From positions 1,178,001-1,242,000 of the forward strand of contig JADJEV010000003.1 in the NCBI GenBank assembly GCA_016708905.1: a DNA stretch of 64,000 bases, in the 5' to 3' direction. Below, one piece after another: positions 42,452 through 50,918 of the stretch (positions are counted from its first letter, which is position 1; every line of letters starts with the position of its first letter). This DNA is from Candidatus Methylophosphatis roskildensis. GTDB taxonomy: Bacteria > Pseudomonadota > Gammaproteobacteria > Burkholderiales > Rhodocyclaceae. Both the position numbers and the translations under genes were made by a program. The notes under the pieces are model-generated. The model worked only from the letters and a program-made list of their open reading frames with translations. It was not told the origin of the DNA and did no database searches.

Positions 42452-44604
42452 TCAAGCACCGAATCGTGCCGCCAGCCCGTCGAGCGTGATGTTCTCGGCG
42501 ACTTCGTCGTGCGGAATCAGCACGTAACGCCACGGCTTGCCGTGGTAGCTCGCCGCGTGGCTTGAGGCGTTCGCGCACCACTTGACCGCCGCCTCCTTCT
42601 TGGCGAGGACAATGGGGTCGGCAAGCTCCGTACGCTTCTTGGGTTCCAGCATGTAAATCTTGTCGGCGGTTTCCGCAACGAAGTCCGGCTGATATTCCAG
42701 GTGGTCCGCGCCGTTCCGGTAGTAGATCTGAAACTGGCCCTTGGCGGGCTTGAACCACTTGACGGCATCTCGCTCCAGAATCACCGCCAGCTTGCGCTCC
42801 GAGTCGGAGTCGAACTTCTGCACCGGATATAGGCAACGCTGAAAGCCACCGAAGAGGTACTTGGCCATGTTGCTCTTGTCCGCCGGCTCCACCCGGTAAT
42901 TGGCCGGCGGTTCTTGCGCCGAGTACGTGTAGGCGCTCTGCTTCAGCTCCGTGTAGCCCTTGCTGATCTTGACTTCGTAGCCGGCAACGTCTTCCCAGTA
43001 GTGCTCCTGCATTTGCGCGTGGATGAAGTGCGCGATGTCGCGCTGGTAGCAGCGCAGCACCTTGCGCGCGCCCTCCTCGGAGAGGTAGCCCCTGAAGTGC
43101 TGCACGGTCTGGGCAGCCAGGTCATAGAGCAGGTCGGCGTGGTCATCGTACGAAATGTCGTCGAAGTCCACCAAGCCGCTGACCACGTAGTCTTCCAGAC
43201 TAGCCTCCTCGATGCCTCCCCGGCTCAGGGAAACGATCTCCAGGTGATTCGTGCGCAGGTGCTGAATCCATAGCTCGTCTGAGACCGCCAGATATTTCAG
43301 CGCATCAAGCTTCAGGGTGAACGGCCTGAAGCCGGACTTCACTTCGCCCTTGGGTGCCACGAGGATGCGCGGAATGTCGATGGTCTGCTGGATTACCAGC
43401 TCGACCGTTTTCGCCACTACGGCAGCAATGTCTGGCTGCTCTGCCACCCCTTCCAGTTCCAACTGCACCGGCTGGTGCTGTTCCGCGACGGCCTTGACGA
43501 TGGCGGCCTGGATCTCAGGTTTCTTCAGGTATTCGACGGATGGCAATGTCTGCGGCTGATTTTCGAGCTTGCGGATCACCTCGTAAGTGATCTGCGCCAC
43601 CTTCTGCTCTTCGGGTTTGGCGAATGCAGGTGCGACGTCCTGGCCCGCCACTGTCGTGCTGCTTGTCACCTGCGGGGGTTTCAGGCCAAGCTTTGTCGCC
43701 AATTGCGACTGCGACACCACGGTGACCGTCTTCTGGCTCAGGTCCTCCGTGTCCAGCACAACCGCCTGCAAACGGATCGCCGAATCCGGTTTGTTGGCCT
43801 CGTTGATGAGTTCCTGAAACTTGTCATGGGCGACGATGTTCAACCGATCCACGGCCGTAACGCCGGTGCGCTTGCCATAGGGCAGGCGCAGGCCGCGCCC
43901 GATTGACTGCTCGATGAGGATGCGGGCGTTGGCCGCCCGCAGCGGCACGATGGTGTAGAGGTTGGTCACGTCCCAGCCTTCCTTGAGCATGTTGACGTGA
44001 ATGACTATCTCCGTCGGCTCGGACGTCAGCTCCACCTTGAGCAGGCGCGAAATCATCTCCTCTTCTTCCGCGCCGGTCTTGCTGGAATCGACCTGGATAA
44101 CCTTGTCCTTGTAGCGGGCCTCGAAGATGTCGGACTGGATCAGGGCCAGTAGTTGCCCCGCATGAGTGGTGTCGCGGGCGATCACCAGCAGGAAGGGCTT
44201 GACGATGGGATTCTCGCTCTCGCGGGCATAGGTCTCCAGCTCCACCTTCACGCTCTCGTGCAGGCGCACGCCGTCTTCCAGCTTCATGCGTTCGATCTTT
44301 TCCGCCGACATGCCGGCGGGGTTGAAGTTCTTACGCGTGACCACCGCCGGCTCCTTGACGAAGCCGTCGGCCATGGCACGGCCAAGGGGATAGTCGTAGA
44401 TCACGTTCTTGAAGACTACCGCGCCGCGCGCCGTCTCGACGAAGGGCGTGGCCGTCAGTTCCAGCCCCAGAATCGGCTGCAGCTCGTTGATGGCGCGAAT
44501 GCCGGCGCTGGCGCGGTAGCGATGGGATTCGTCCATCAGCATCACCAGATCCGGCAGCCCGGCCAGATAATCGAAGTAGCTCTCGCCGATGTACTCCGAA
44601 AGCC
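42452..44604 (-). pseudogene. Type III restriction enzyme Res, C-terminal part (split by an IS)
   Basis: This part starts RLSEYIGESYFDYLAG and carries helicase motif II (LMDESHRY), motif III (LELTATP), motif VI-like (EQSIGRGLRLPYG), and a C-terminal nuclease motif YQPDFVAETADKIYMLEPK of the PD-(D/E)xK type. The N-terminal part is at 45498-46029. Removing the 885-bp element and one 8-bp target copy joins them into one frame of 894 residues, a normal Res length. In the intact state Res would translocate and cut DNA when Mod finds two unmethylated sites. Confidence 0.9.
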
Positions 44605-44612
44605 GCTTGATG

Positions 44613-45497
44613 CCTTGACGCTCACGCGAATTGACCCGCGTGTGCTCACGAAAGCTGACCCACCCAGATAGGTGGCTGCCCATCCGTGCCGGTGCCCTGG
44701 TGGAAAAAAGTCGACGCTCTTTCGCAAGATTCGCTGGACATTCCGGCCGCTATCAGTTCAAATTCACGAAGATGTCGTGTCTGCGCTGGATCGTAGGGCG
44801 CTAATTCGTGGGCTGCATTCGGCTAGGCAGCGCCATCCTGCGTCGATCGCGGATCGTGTGCGAAAAGCGGGGAAGTGGGGGGTGTTGGCGCGCGCCAACG
44901 TCTGATCGATCTGATCCGTGCGCACGGCGCAGCGCAACGCCTTTTCGCAGTGTGCGCAGTCGTGGCCAACGGCGCCTTGCATTCTTGCGTGTCATGGCCG
45001 ACATACCGGCGGTTGTGGTTTGCGTACCTCTGTAGCGCGCGCACGCCGGTCATGCGTACCCCGTTCGCATACGCTGCAACATTGTTTCGTCATAGCTTGT
45101 GCGTGTAAGTGCCGCGTTGGACAGTCCCCGCCAAGATCTCCCCTTGCTTGATCGCATCGCCGCTACGCCTGGCTTCCGCGCTGCCTCACCGTGTGTGCGA
45201 CGCCAGTCCAAGCTCGCGAAGTAGTCCGCAGCACACTCCGCTTTACAAACCCTGGGGCGTCGCCCCAGACCCCACCCTCGCCGGGAGGCAGACGCCGGGG
45301 ATGACAAACCCATCCCCGGCGCTGCCCCGAGCGTGGATGCCCTCCAAGGCCTCAAGGGGCTTTCGCGGCATAAACACGGCGATGAACCCGCCGCATTTAT
45401 TCCACGGTCCCCTTGACCCCTTTCCGGGCATAACAGCGCGCACTCCCTGGGTCCGTTCTGATGAGCACAAATGGGTCCGTTTCCCTGAGCGTTGAGG
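44613..45497. mobile_element. 885-bp non-autonomous element with IS21-like ends
   Basis: The ends carry inverted copies of two 20-bp repeats: ACGCTCACGCGAATTGACCC (44618-44637) and GTGCTCACGAAAGCTGACCC (44642-44661) at the left, and their counterparts at 45473-45492 and 45449-45468 on the right. Shared bases are RYGCTCA, AA and GACCC. Flanking target duplications GCTTGATG lie at 44605-44612 and 45498-45505. IS21 elements have such repeated ends and 4-8 bp duplications. No istA or istB gene remains inside, so mobility would need an enzyme supplied in trans. Confidence 0.85.
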
Positions 45498-46029
45498 GCT
45501 TGATGCGCGGCGACTTGCCGCCGCGCACCTCGGAGTTGATCTTGGAGATGTTGAAGATGTTGATCCGCACACCGCCGAAGAGGGTGCCGCTCATGGGGTC
45601 GCGCTGGTCGTAGTTGTCGCCGGTGATGATGATCGGTGCGTCCACGGCGAACTCGGCGATGCCCCGGAACACGTACTTGGGATGATTTCGATCGCTGAAA
45701 TCGGCGATCAGCTTGTTGTAGATGGTCAGGTTCGGCGCCAGCACAAAGAAGTTGTCGATGCCATGTGCCAGGTGCAGATAGCTGATGAAAGCCCCCATCA
45801 GCCGCGTCTTGCCCACACCCGCGGCGACCGCGAAGCACAGCGATGGAAACTCGCGCTCGAAGTCCGTAACCGAAGGAAACTCGCTGCGGATGGCTTCCAG
45901 CAGGGCCGCAGTGTCGGCGCCCTTGCCCGGCGGGGCGATTTCCGCAATGCGGTCGAGTATTTCCAGCGAGCGGCGCTGCGGCGGGCGCAGGCTCAGGCGG
46001 CCGGCGATGGCGTTGACATGGCGGTTCAT
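45498..46029 (-). pseudogene. Type III restriction enzyme Res, N-terminal part
   Basis: From the ATG at 46029 this part reads NRHVNAIAGRLSLRPPQRRS and contains the Walker A-like motif FAVAAGVGKTRLMGAF, then GGVRINIFNISKINSEVRGG and KSPRIK, where the IS begins. The ATG shares a base with the HepT stop (TGATG), so Res is translationally coupled to HepT. The frame runs on into the element and stops at 45397. Confidence 0.9.
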
Positions 46030-46397
46030 CAACCCGTGCTCTCCGGGGAGCCACCGCGGTCGAATTCCGACAGGACACGGCGCGCCGCGCTACTCAACGC
46101 AGGAATTTTTGTCTGCAAGATGCTCCAGACCACCGCCGGGTCGAGCGCAAAGTATCGATGCACGATCACGTCGCGAAAACGCGCTGCGCCGGACCAATCT
46201 ACCTCCGGCATCCGCGCCTTGGCCTCGTCAGGAAGACGCTTGGCCGCCTCGCCGATGATCTCCAGGTTCCGCACGGTGGCGTGGAATACCAGGGCGTCCG
46301 ACGCGAACGAATGCGCTGACATTCCGGAGGTGAACTGCTCGATCAAACGACAGGCCTCTGCCAAGTCTTCGAGATACAGGGTCCAGTCACGCGACAT
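46029..46397 (-). CDS. hepT: HepT-like toxin (DUF86, HEPN domain)
   Basis: The 122-residue protein is a HEPN-fold RNase with the catalytic RxxxxHxY motif in ARFRDVIVHRYFAL (about 70-83) and VRNLEIIGEAAKRLP. It is normally silenced when the MntA partner adds AMP to the tyrosine of that motif (type VII system). It overlaps mntA by 11 bases and the res start by one base, which places the pair inside the restriction operon. Confidence 0.93.
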   Translation of the reverse strand: MSRDWTLYLEDLAEACRLIEQFTSGMSAHSFASDALVFHATVRNLEIIGEAAKRLPDEAKARMPEVDWSGAARFRDVIVHRYFALDPAVVWSILQTKIPALSSAARRVLSEFDRGGSPESTG

Positions 46398-46680
46398 GGA
46401 GCAGATCCTTCTCGATGTGCCGCCGCAAACGCGGCTTGATCATCGCCGGCGTGGCAAGGTCCACCTTCAAGCCGAACAGATCTTCCAGGTAGGTCTGCAA
46501 GCCGATATACCCGTCGAAGGTGGCCGGACCTTCGAACTCCACCAGCACGTCGATGTCGCTATCACCGCGCAGCTCGTCCCGCGCCGCCGATCCGAACAAT
46601 GCCAGGTGTCTCGCGCCATAGCGTTTGCGCACCTCCTCGCTATGCTCGCGCAACAGCTTCAGTACCGTGTCCCGATTCAT
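46387..46680 (-). CDS. mntA: MntA-like antitoxin (minimal nucleotidyltransferase)
   Basis: The 97-residue protein has the MNT signature GSAARDELRGDSDIDVLVEF (GSx10DxD) and a C-terminal DLATPAMIKPRLRRHIEKD. It should adenylylate HepT. The frame is intact. It starts 32 bp after the inverted repeat of the GxxExxY cassette and, without that cassette, would lie some 45 bp after mod. Confidence 0.93.
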   Translation of the reverse strand: MNRDTVLKLLREHSEEVRKRYGARHLALFGSAARDELRGDSDIDVLVEFEGPATFDGYIGLQTYLEDLFGLKVDLATPAMIKPRLRRHIEKDLLHVA

Positions 46681-46712
46681 GGCCTTTCGCTCCAGTCAAT
46701 CAAAGGTCTTTT

Positions 46713-46795
46713 CCACAGATTACGCAGATTCACACAGATTAGACCCGAAGATTTTCGTTTCTTGATCTGCGGAAATCTGCGTAATCTGCGGATCA
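46713..46795. repeat. Inverted repeat, left copy, around the GxxExxY gene
   Basis: The 83-bp sequence contains GATTACGCAGATTCACACAG and ATTAGACCC at one end and GGAAATCTGCGTAATCTGCG at the other. Its inverted copy is at 47218-47302. Each copy can also fold on itself. It contains the stop codon and the last 25 or so codons of the GxxExxY gene. Confidence 0.85.
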
Positions 46796-47208
46796 ATGTT
46801 TTCAAGGCGTCTCCCCAGCTCCGCAGACTCACGTGGGTTGCGCGAAAGGATCAGTCGTTTGTGTTCGAGGCTCCAGGCACCGAAATTCAACAACATACCC
46901 CGCTCTTTCCCGCTGGCTTTCAGGTAATTGATCACCTGTGCTTCCTCACGAGTCGTCAGCCGATCTAGCGCCTTCAACTCGACGATCACCTCGTCAAAGC
47001 AGAGAAAATCGGCGCGGTAGCCGGTATTGAGAAAATGGCCGCGGTAATGCACCGGCAGTTCCACTTCGCGCGCATAAGCGATCCCCTGGCTGCTGAACTC
47101 AAGCGCGAGCGCTTCCTGATACACCGCTTCCAGAAAGCCATGGCCAAGCTCGCGATGCACAGCCATCGCCGCGCCGATAATCGCAAATGTTTGCGGATCC
47201 CTGTTCAT
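46720..47208 (-). CDS. GxxExxY family protein (PD-(D/E)xK-like)
   Basis: The 162-residue protein has the name-giving GHGFLEAVY (about 22-30), YRADFLCFDEVIVELKALD (nuclease-like D-ExK core) and EAQVINYLKASG. Molecular function is unknown; a nuclease-fold role is inferred. The tail ENIDPQITQISADQETK is encoded by the flanking inverted repeat and not by the domain proper. The gene, with its repeats, looks like a cassette placed between mod and mntA. Confidence 0.88.
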   Translation of the reverse strand: MNRDPQTFAIIGAAMAVHRELGHGFLEAVYQEALALEFSSQGIAYAREVELPVHYRGHFLNTGYRADFLCFDEVIVELKALDRLTTREEAQVINYLKASGKERGMLLNFGAWSLEHKRLILSRNPRESAELGRRLENIDPQITQISADQETKIFGSNLCESA

Positions 47209-47217
47209 ACATTCTTC

Positions 47218-47302
47218 ATCCGCAGATTACGCAGATTTCCGCAGACAAAGAAATACAAGTCTATGGGTCTAATCTGTGTGAATCTGCGTAATCCGCGGAT
47301 CA
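47218..47302. repeat. Inverted repeat, right copy, around the GxxExxY gene
   Basis: This is the inverse of 46713-46795. A block of 34 bases with two differences and a final block of about 28 identical bases flank a diverged middle. It ends 9 bp before the mod stop. Confidence 0.85.
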
Positions 47303-47311
47303 GCTTTGTGG

Positions 47312-48929
47312 TCAAAACAAATCTCCCTGCCCCAACTCAGGCGGCTTCTGCGGCAGGTTTTCAACTTGTAGCGAGTAATCGTCGTGCCCCCACTCGCAGC
47401 GTGAGAGCACCTGCTTGGGAATCTTCTTCACGGTGAGATTCGGATAGGCGTCGGCCCTGGCGCGGAAGGCCGTGCACAGCGCGAGTAACGTGCGTTCCGG
47501 CCCCACCTCGTCGGAGAGTTGCTGCAACTGCTCATGGGTCAGGCTGGCCGTGGTCACATAGACGAAATCCCGCTCGGTGGAATGGCCGTGCTGCCAATAA
47601 ACGGTGTCCGACGGCGCATAGGTGAAGCCTTCCAGCTTGCATAGCGCCTCGGCCAGCATGGCGGCGTTGTAGCCGTGATTGATGACCCAGTTGCCCCACT
47701 TGTCCTTTTCGAGCAGAGAGGGCGCCAGGCGGTAATAGCGAAAACCGCCGCCGCCTTTCCACCCCACAGCTTCGGTGATTCCACCGGGGTCGTCGCCGTC
47801 GATCACCTTTTGCAGACGTGGGATGATGTGGGTATGGCAATGCTCGCCCAGCTCCACCATGATCCAGCGCCGGCCCATCTTGTGGGCGACAGCGCCGGTG
47901 GTGCCGGAACCGGCGAAGGAGTCGAGGACGAGGTCGCCGGGGTTGGTTGCGATTTGGAGAACTCGATTTATGAGACGTTCCGGCTTTGGCGTGTCGAACG
48001 CATCGGACTTTCCAAAGAGCGATTGAATCTCTCGCTTGGATTCGTCCGTATGGCCTACTTCTTCGTGAGGCCACCACGTCCATGGCACCACACCTTCTAT
48101 ATCTCGCAGGTACTGAATTCGCGATGGGACAGCATCACCGTTCTTCCCGAAATACATTCGGCCCTCAGCAAGAAGGCGGGAGTACTCCGATTCAATTACC
48201 TTCCAACAAGAACCCTCTGGAGGACGATGCCGCCTTCCGGTTATGGGCGAAACGATTTCATACATCTGGTTCGGTCTAAATCCCTGGGCGGAGAAGGAGA
48301 CTGCGCGCCAAGGGCCGTTGGGATGGTTGTTGGGGTTCTTGTAAACCGAAAGTTGCTTTTCGCCGAGAGGTAATTTATTTCTGGTCTTCTTGAAGGCTTC
48401 CGGGTTCTTCGCGTACACAAGTACGTACTCATGCGCATCGCCAATCGCCTCTCGGTTCTCGGTTCTCGCGCGAGTACCTCTTTTGCCAGACATTGGTCGC
48501 AACAAAACGGTCGCGACCGCACACTTGATCAAGAAGTATCCGGAGATATGGCATTTCCGAGTCGTCGATGCTGGTCCAAATCGAGCCGTTTTCCTCCAGT
48601 AGCTTCCACAGAATCTCCAGCCGGTCGCGCATCAGCGACAGCCAGATGGAATGCTCCACCCCGTCGTCGTAATGCGTGAAGGCACTGCCCGTGTTGTAGG
48701 GCGGGTCGATGAATACGCACTTCACCTTGCCGGAAAACTCCGCCTCCAGCGCCTTCAGCGCCAGCAGGTTGTCGCCGAAGATCAGCCGGTTGTCGAAAGA
48801 GTCAGTCGTGGTGACACGGCTCCTGGCGTGATAGGACTTCGCCGGGTCTTCCAGCAGAATACGTGGCTCCAGCTTCGGCCGGTTCTCCTTGCCGATCCAG
48901 GTGAGTTCGAGTTTCTGTTTTCCCGCCAT
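47312..48929 (-). pseudogene. Type III DNA methyltransferase Mod, frameshifted by a 7-bp duplication
   Basis: From the ATG at 48929 the first frame contains NRLIFGDNLLALKAL and motif IV (CVFIDPPYNTGSAF). It then reads WQKRYSRENREPRGDW and stops. The second frame carries ENREAIGDAHEYVLVYAKN, the WTWWPHEEVGHTDE region and motif I (VLDSFAGSGTTGAVAHKMG) to 47312. The order DPPY then FxGxG marks a beta-class amino-methyltransferase. Removal of one GGTTCTC copy (plus strand 48454-48460 or 48461-48467) restores a 536-540-residue Mod. The start shares a base with the DUF4411 stop (TGATG). Confidence 0.9.
48454..48467. repeat. 7-bp tandem duplication inside mod
   Basis: GGTTCTC is repeated without a gap. 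The extra unit shifts the frame; its removal restores Mod exactly (the two frames are offset by 409 bases, and 409 minus 7 is divisible by three). Slippage could reverse it. Confidence 0.85.
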
Positions 48930-49426
48930 CAGAACGCCCACCCTTGCTGATGCATGAATTCTTCCAGGCCAATGCAGGGGATCTTGAAGTGGGCGCAGAC
49001 ATTGGGAATCTTGGCCGCGTTGGGTTTCAGCGTGAGCGGCTTGCTACCGTATTGCCATCCCTCTTCCGTCACTACCGTGCCTTTGTTAATCCTGGCGCAG
49101 GCGATGACGAAAGGGTCTGCAACGGGAGTGCCTTTGAGCCGTTGTTGCGCGCCGATCAAACCCTGAAAGTGCTTGATCTTGAATATCTCGACGACGAACT
49201 GGAGTTCAGGACTGGTGGGCGTAGTGAACAAGGCCTTGTGATTATTGGCCCATTTCAGCACTTCCGCGCTGACTGCCTGCCGGTCAAGCTCGTTGAACAC
49301 TTCGCGAGTGGAAATAAGGCAGTTCTGTTCCACGAGCTTTTCCAGCCCATCCCAAATGCTCTTGAATACGCGCGGGTAGAAGTGCTGAAGGGAACGTAAG
49401 GAACTGGTGTCGAAGACATAAATCAT
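48929..49426 (-). CDS. DUF4411 (PIN-like) protein
   Basis: The 165-residue protein begins MIYVFDTSSLRSLQHFYP and has REVFNELDR, GTPVADPFVIACARI and TVVTEEG, the acidic residues of a PIN-like nuclease. DUF4411 genes are often found beside an XRE-ImmA/IrrE gene, as here, and are thought to act as toxins. It overlaps the upstream gene by ATGA and mod by one base. All catalytic positions look intact. Confidence 0.88.
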   Translation of the reverse strand: MIYVFDTSSLRSLQHFYPRVFKSIWDGLEKLVEQNCLISTREVFNELDRQAVSAEVLKWANNHKALFTTPTSPELQFVVEIFKIKHFQGLIGAQQRLKGTPVADPFVIACARINKGTVVTEEGWQYGSKPLTLKPNAAKIPNVCAHFKIPCIGLEEFMHQQGWAF

Positions 49427-50595
49427 CCTTCGGCCCCTTGCAGGACGCGCTCCTCGAAACCGGCATAACTCTTGGGTTTGATACCGAGGAAGTCGGCGGC
49501 TTGCTCAAGGCTGATCTGTTGCCGGTAACGACGGCTGACCACCTCCTTGGCGAAGCGGTCACTTATATAGGCGCCTTGGTTGAGGTACCAGTTGCCACCG
49601 CCTCCCGGCTTCTTCTGGGCGGCCCAGAATTTGGCCCTGCTTTCGTAAAACGTCTTGCCGACACGCCCGTTATCCAGAAGGCAGCGGAGAACGGCTTCCC
49701 TGCTCACACCATACCGACTCGCCAGATCGGCAAACTGCGCTTCCGATGCCTTTTCCGCGTTTGCGGGGAATTGTTTCGCCTGGTCCGAGAAGTCTCTTTC
49801 TGGAATCAAAACCTCGGCCGCAATTGCATTGCAGAACCGCTCAATTTCTTTCTCCCGACTCGCCAATTGCTCGATGTAACTCGGATCGAACTTGCTTAGC
49901 CCGTTCATGCTGAAGAGCAGGTGCGCGAGTTCGTGGAGCAGACTGAATACTTGGCGGGTCTTCGTGGTGCTGTTGTTGAGATAAATGATCGGCAGATACT
50001 CATCCATCAGGCAGAAGCCGGAAATGTCCTTTTGCTTGAATGCGGCCTTGAAGACGAAAACACCACAGCCCTCGATCGCCCTACGCCATTCCTTGAGCGC
50101 CTGTTCGTCAGTCTTCCAGCCGATCTGTCGTTCCAGTGTGATGCCCAGATGCTCGCGTATAGCTTCCGCCTGCGCGACAATGTCCTTTTTAGGGGAAAGG
50201 GAAACCGTTTTCCAAATGCGCCGTTCGGCTGGGTTGTGCCCATCGAACAGGTCCCGCAAGGCGAGTTGGTAGGCATGGGCCCGGCGGATGTGTAGATAGG
50301 TGTCCCGCAAGAGGGTCTGCATATCTGCGTCCGGCAGTGTTCGGAATTCCCGCTGCGGAAGCGTTTCTTCCGGAGGGGACGGCAGAAAGAAAACTGCCAG
50401 CGGTCGCTTGTATATCTGATACGCCAGCTTCTCCAATTGGGGATAGGTCGGCGCATCGCTCCCGGCCTCCCATGCCTCGATCTCCTCTGGCTGCCGCTTG
50501 AGCATTTCTGCGACATCAGAAACGGTCAGTCCGACCGATTTTCTGGCCCAGCGGAAGATTTCAGGCTGAATGCCTGTTACTGGATCATGTCTCAT
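49423..50595 (-). CDS. XRE-family HTH and ImmA/IrrE metallopeptidase fusion
   Basis: From the ATG at 50595 the protein has 390 residues: an N-terminal helix-turn-helix (ARKSVGLTVSDVAEMLKRQP region), a linker, and an ImmA/IrrE domain with HELAH (in LLHELAHLLFSM, about residues 225-235) and the downstream glutamate in ERFCNAIAAEVLIP. Such proteins bind DNA and cleave or are cleaved as regulators; with a DUF4411 partner it is likely the antitoxin or controller. It starts 47 bp after the helicase stop and may control the operon. Confidence 0.9.
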   Translation of the reverse strand: MRHDPVTGIQPEIFRWARKSVGLTVSDVAEMLKRQPEEIEAWEAGSDAPTYPQLEKLAYQIYKRPLAVFFLPSPPEETLPQREFRTLPDADMQTLLRDTYLHIRRAHAYQLALRDLFDGHNPAERRIWKTVSLSPKKDIVAQAEAIREHLGITLERQIGWKTDEQALKEWRRAIEGCGVFVFKAAFKQKDISGFCLMDEYLPIIYLNNSTTKTRQVFSLLHELAHLLFSMNGLSKFDPSYIEQLASREKEIERFCNAIAAEVLIPERDFSDQAKQFPANAEKASEAQFADLASRYGVSREAVLRCLLDNGRVGKTFYESRAKFWAAQKKPGGGGNWYLNQGAYISDRFAKEVVSRRYRQQISLEQAADFLGIKPKSYAGFEERVLQGAEG

Positions 50596-50642
50596 GGTTC
50601 GCTGTGGTTGCTCCCGGCTAGTGATGTTACTTCGGCAGTAAC

Positions 50643-50913
50643 TCAGGCAAGTTGCCAACGCAATATAAACAAGGGCCGCAAAGCAGTAGTCTGGTTCAGC
50701 TTGCCTTCGATCACCGCGATCAGTTCTTCCCGCTGTCGATCCACCTGATCCTGCGCGTCGAACAGAGAACGCCGCTTCTGATTGCGCTGAGCTTCGAGGG
50801 CTTTGATCTGCTTCTGGCCGGCGAGCTTTTCATCCAGCGAGAGGGCGACTGTGGCGGCGCGGCGCGCTTCCTTGATCTGGCGGTCGATTTCCTTGATTTC
50901 CCGCTCCAGCCCC
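50643..50913 (-). pseudogene. SNF2 helicase, C-terminal fragment
   Basis: The fragment is a coiled coil (LGLEREIKEIDRQIKEARRA and KQIKALEAQRNQKRR) ending at 50643. It joins the upstream part at 53228 in frame once the IS and one AACTT copy are removed. It lacks a start of its own apart from a codon inside the IS end. Confidence 0.88.
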
Positions 50914-50918
50914 AACTT

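Noticed and set aside
45109..45495. Coding sequence inside the IS21-like element
   Set aside because: Its frames lack IstA or IstB motifs and look like noncoding GC-rich DNA.
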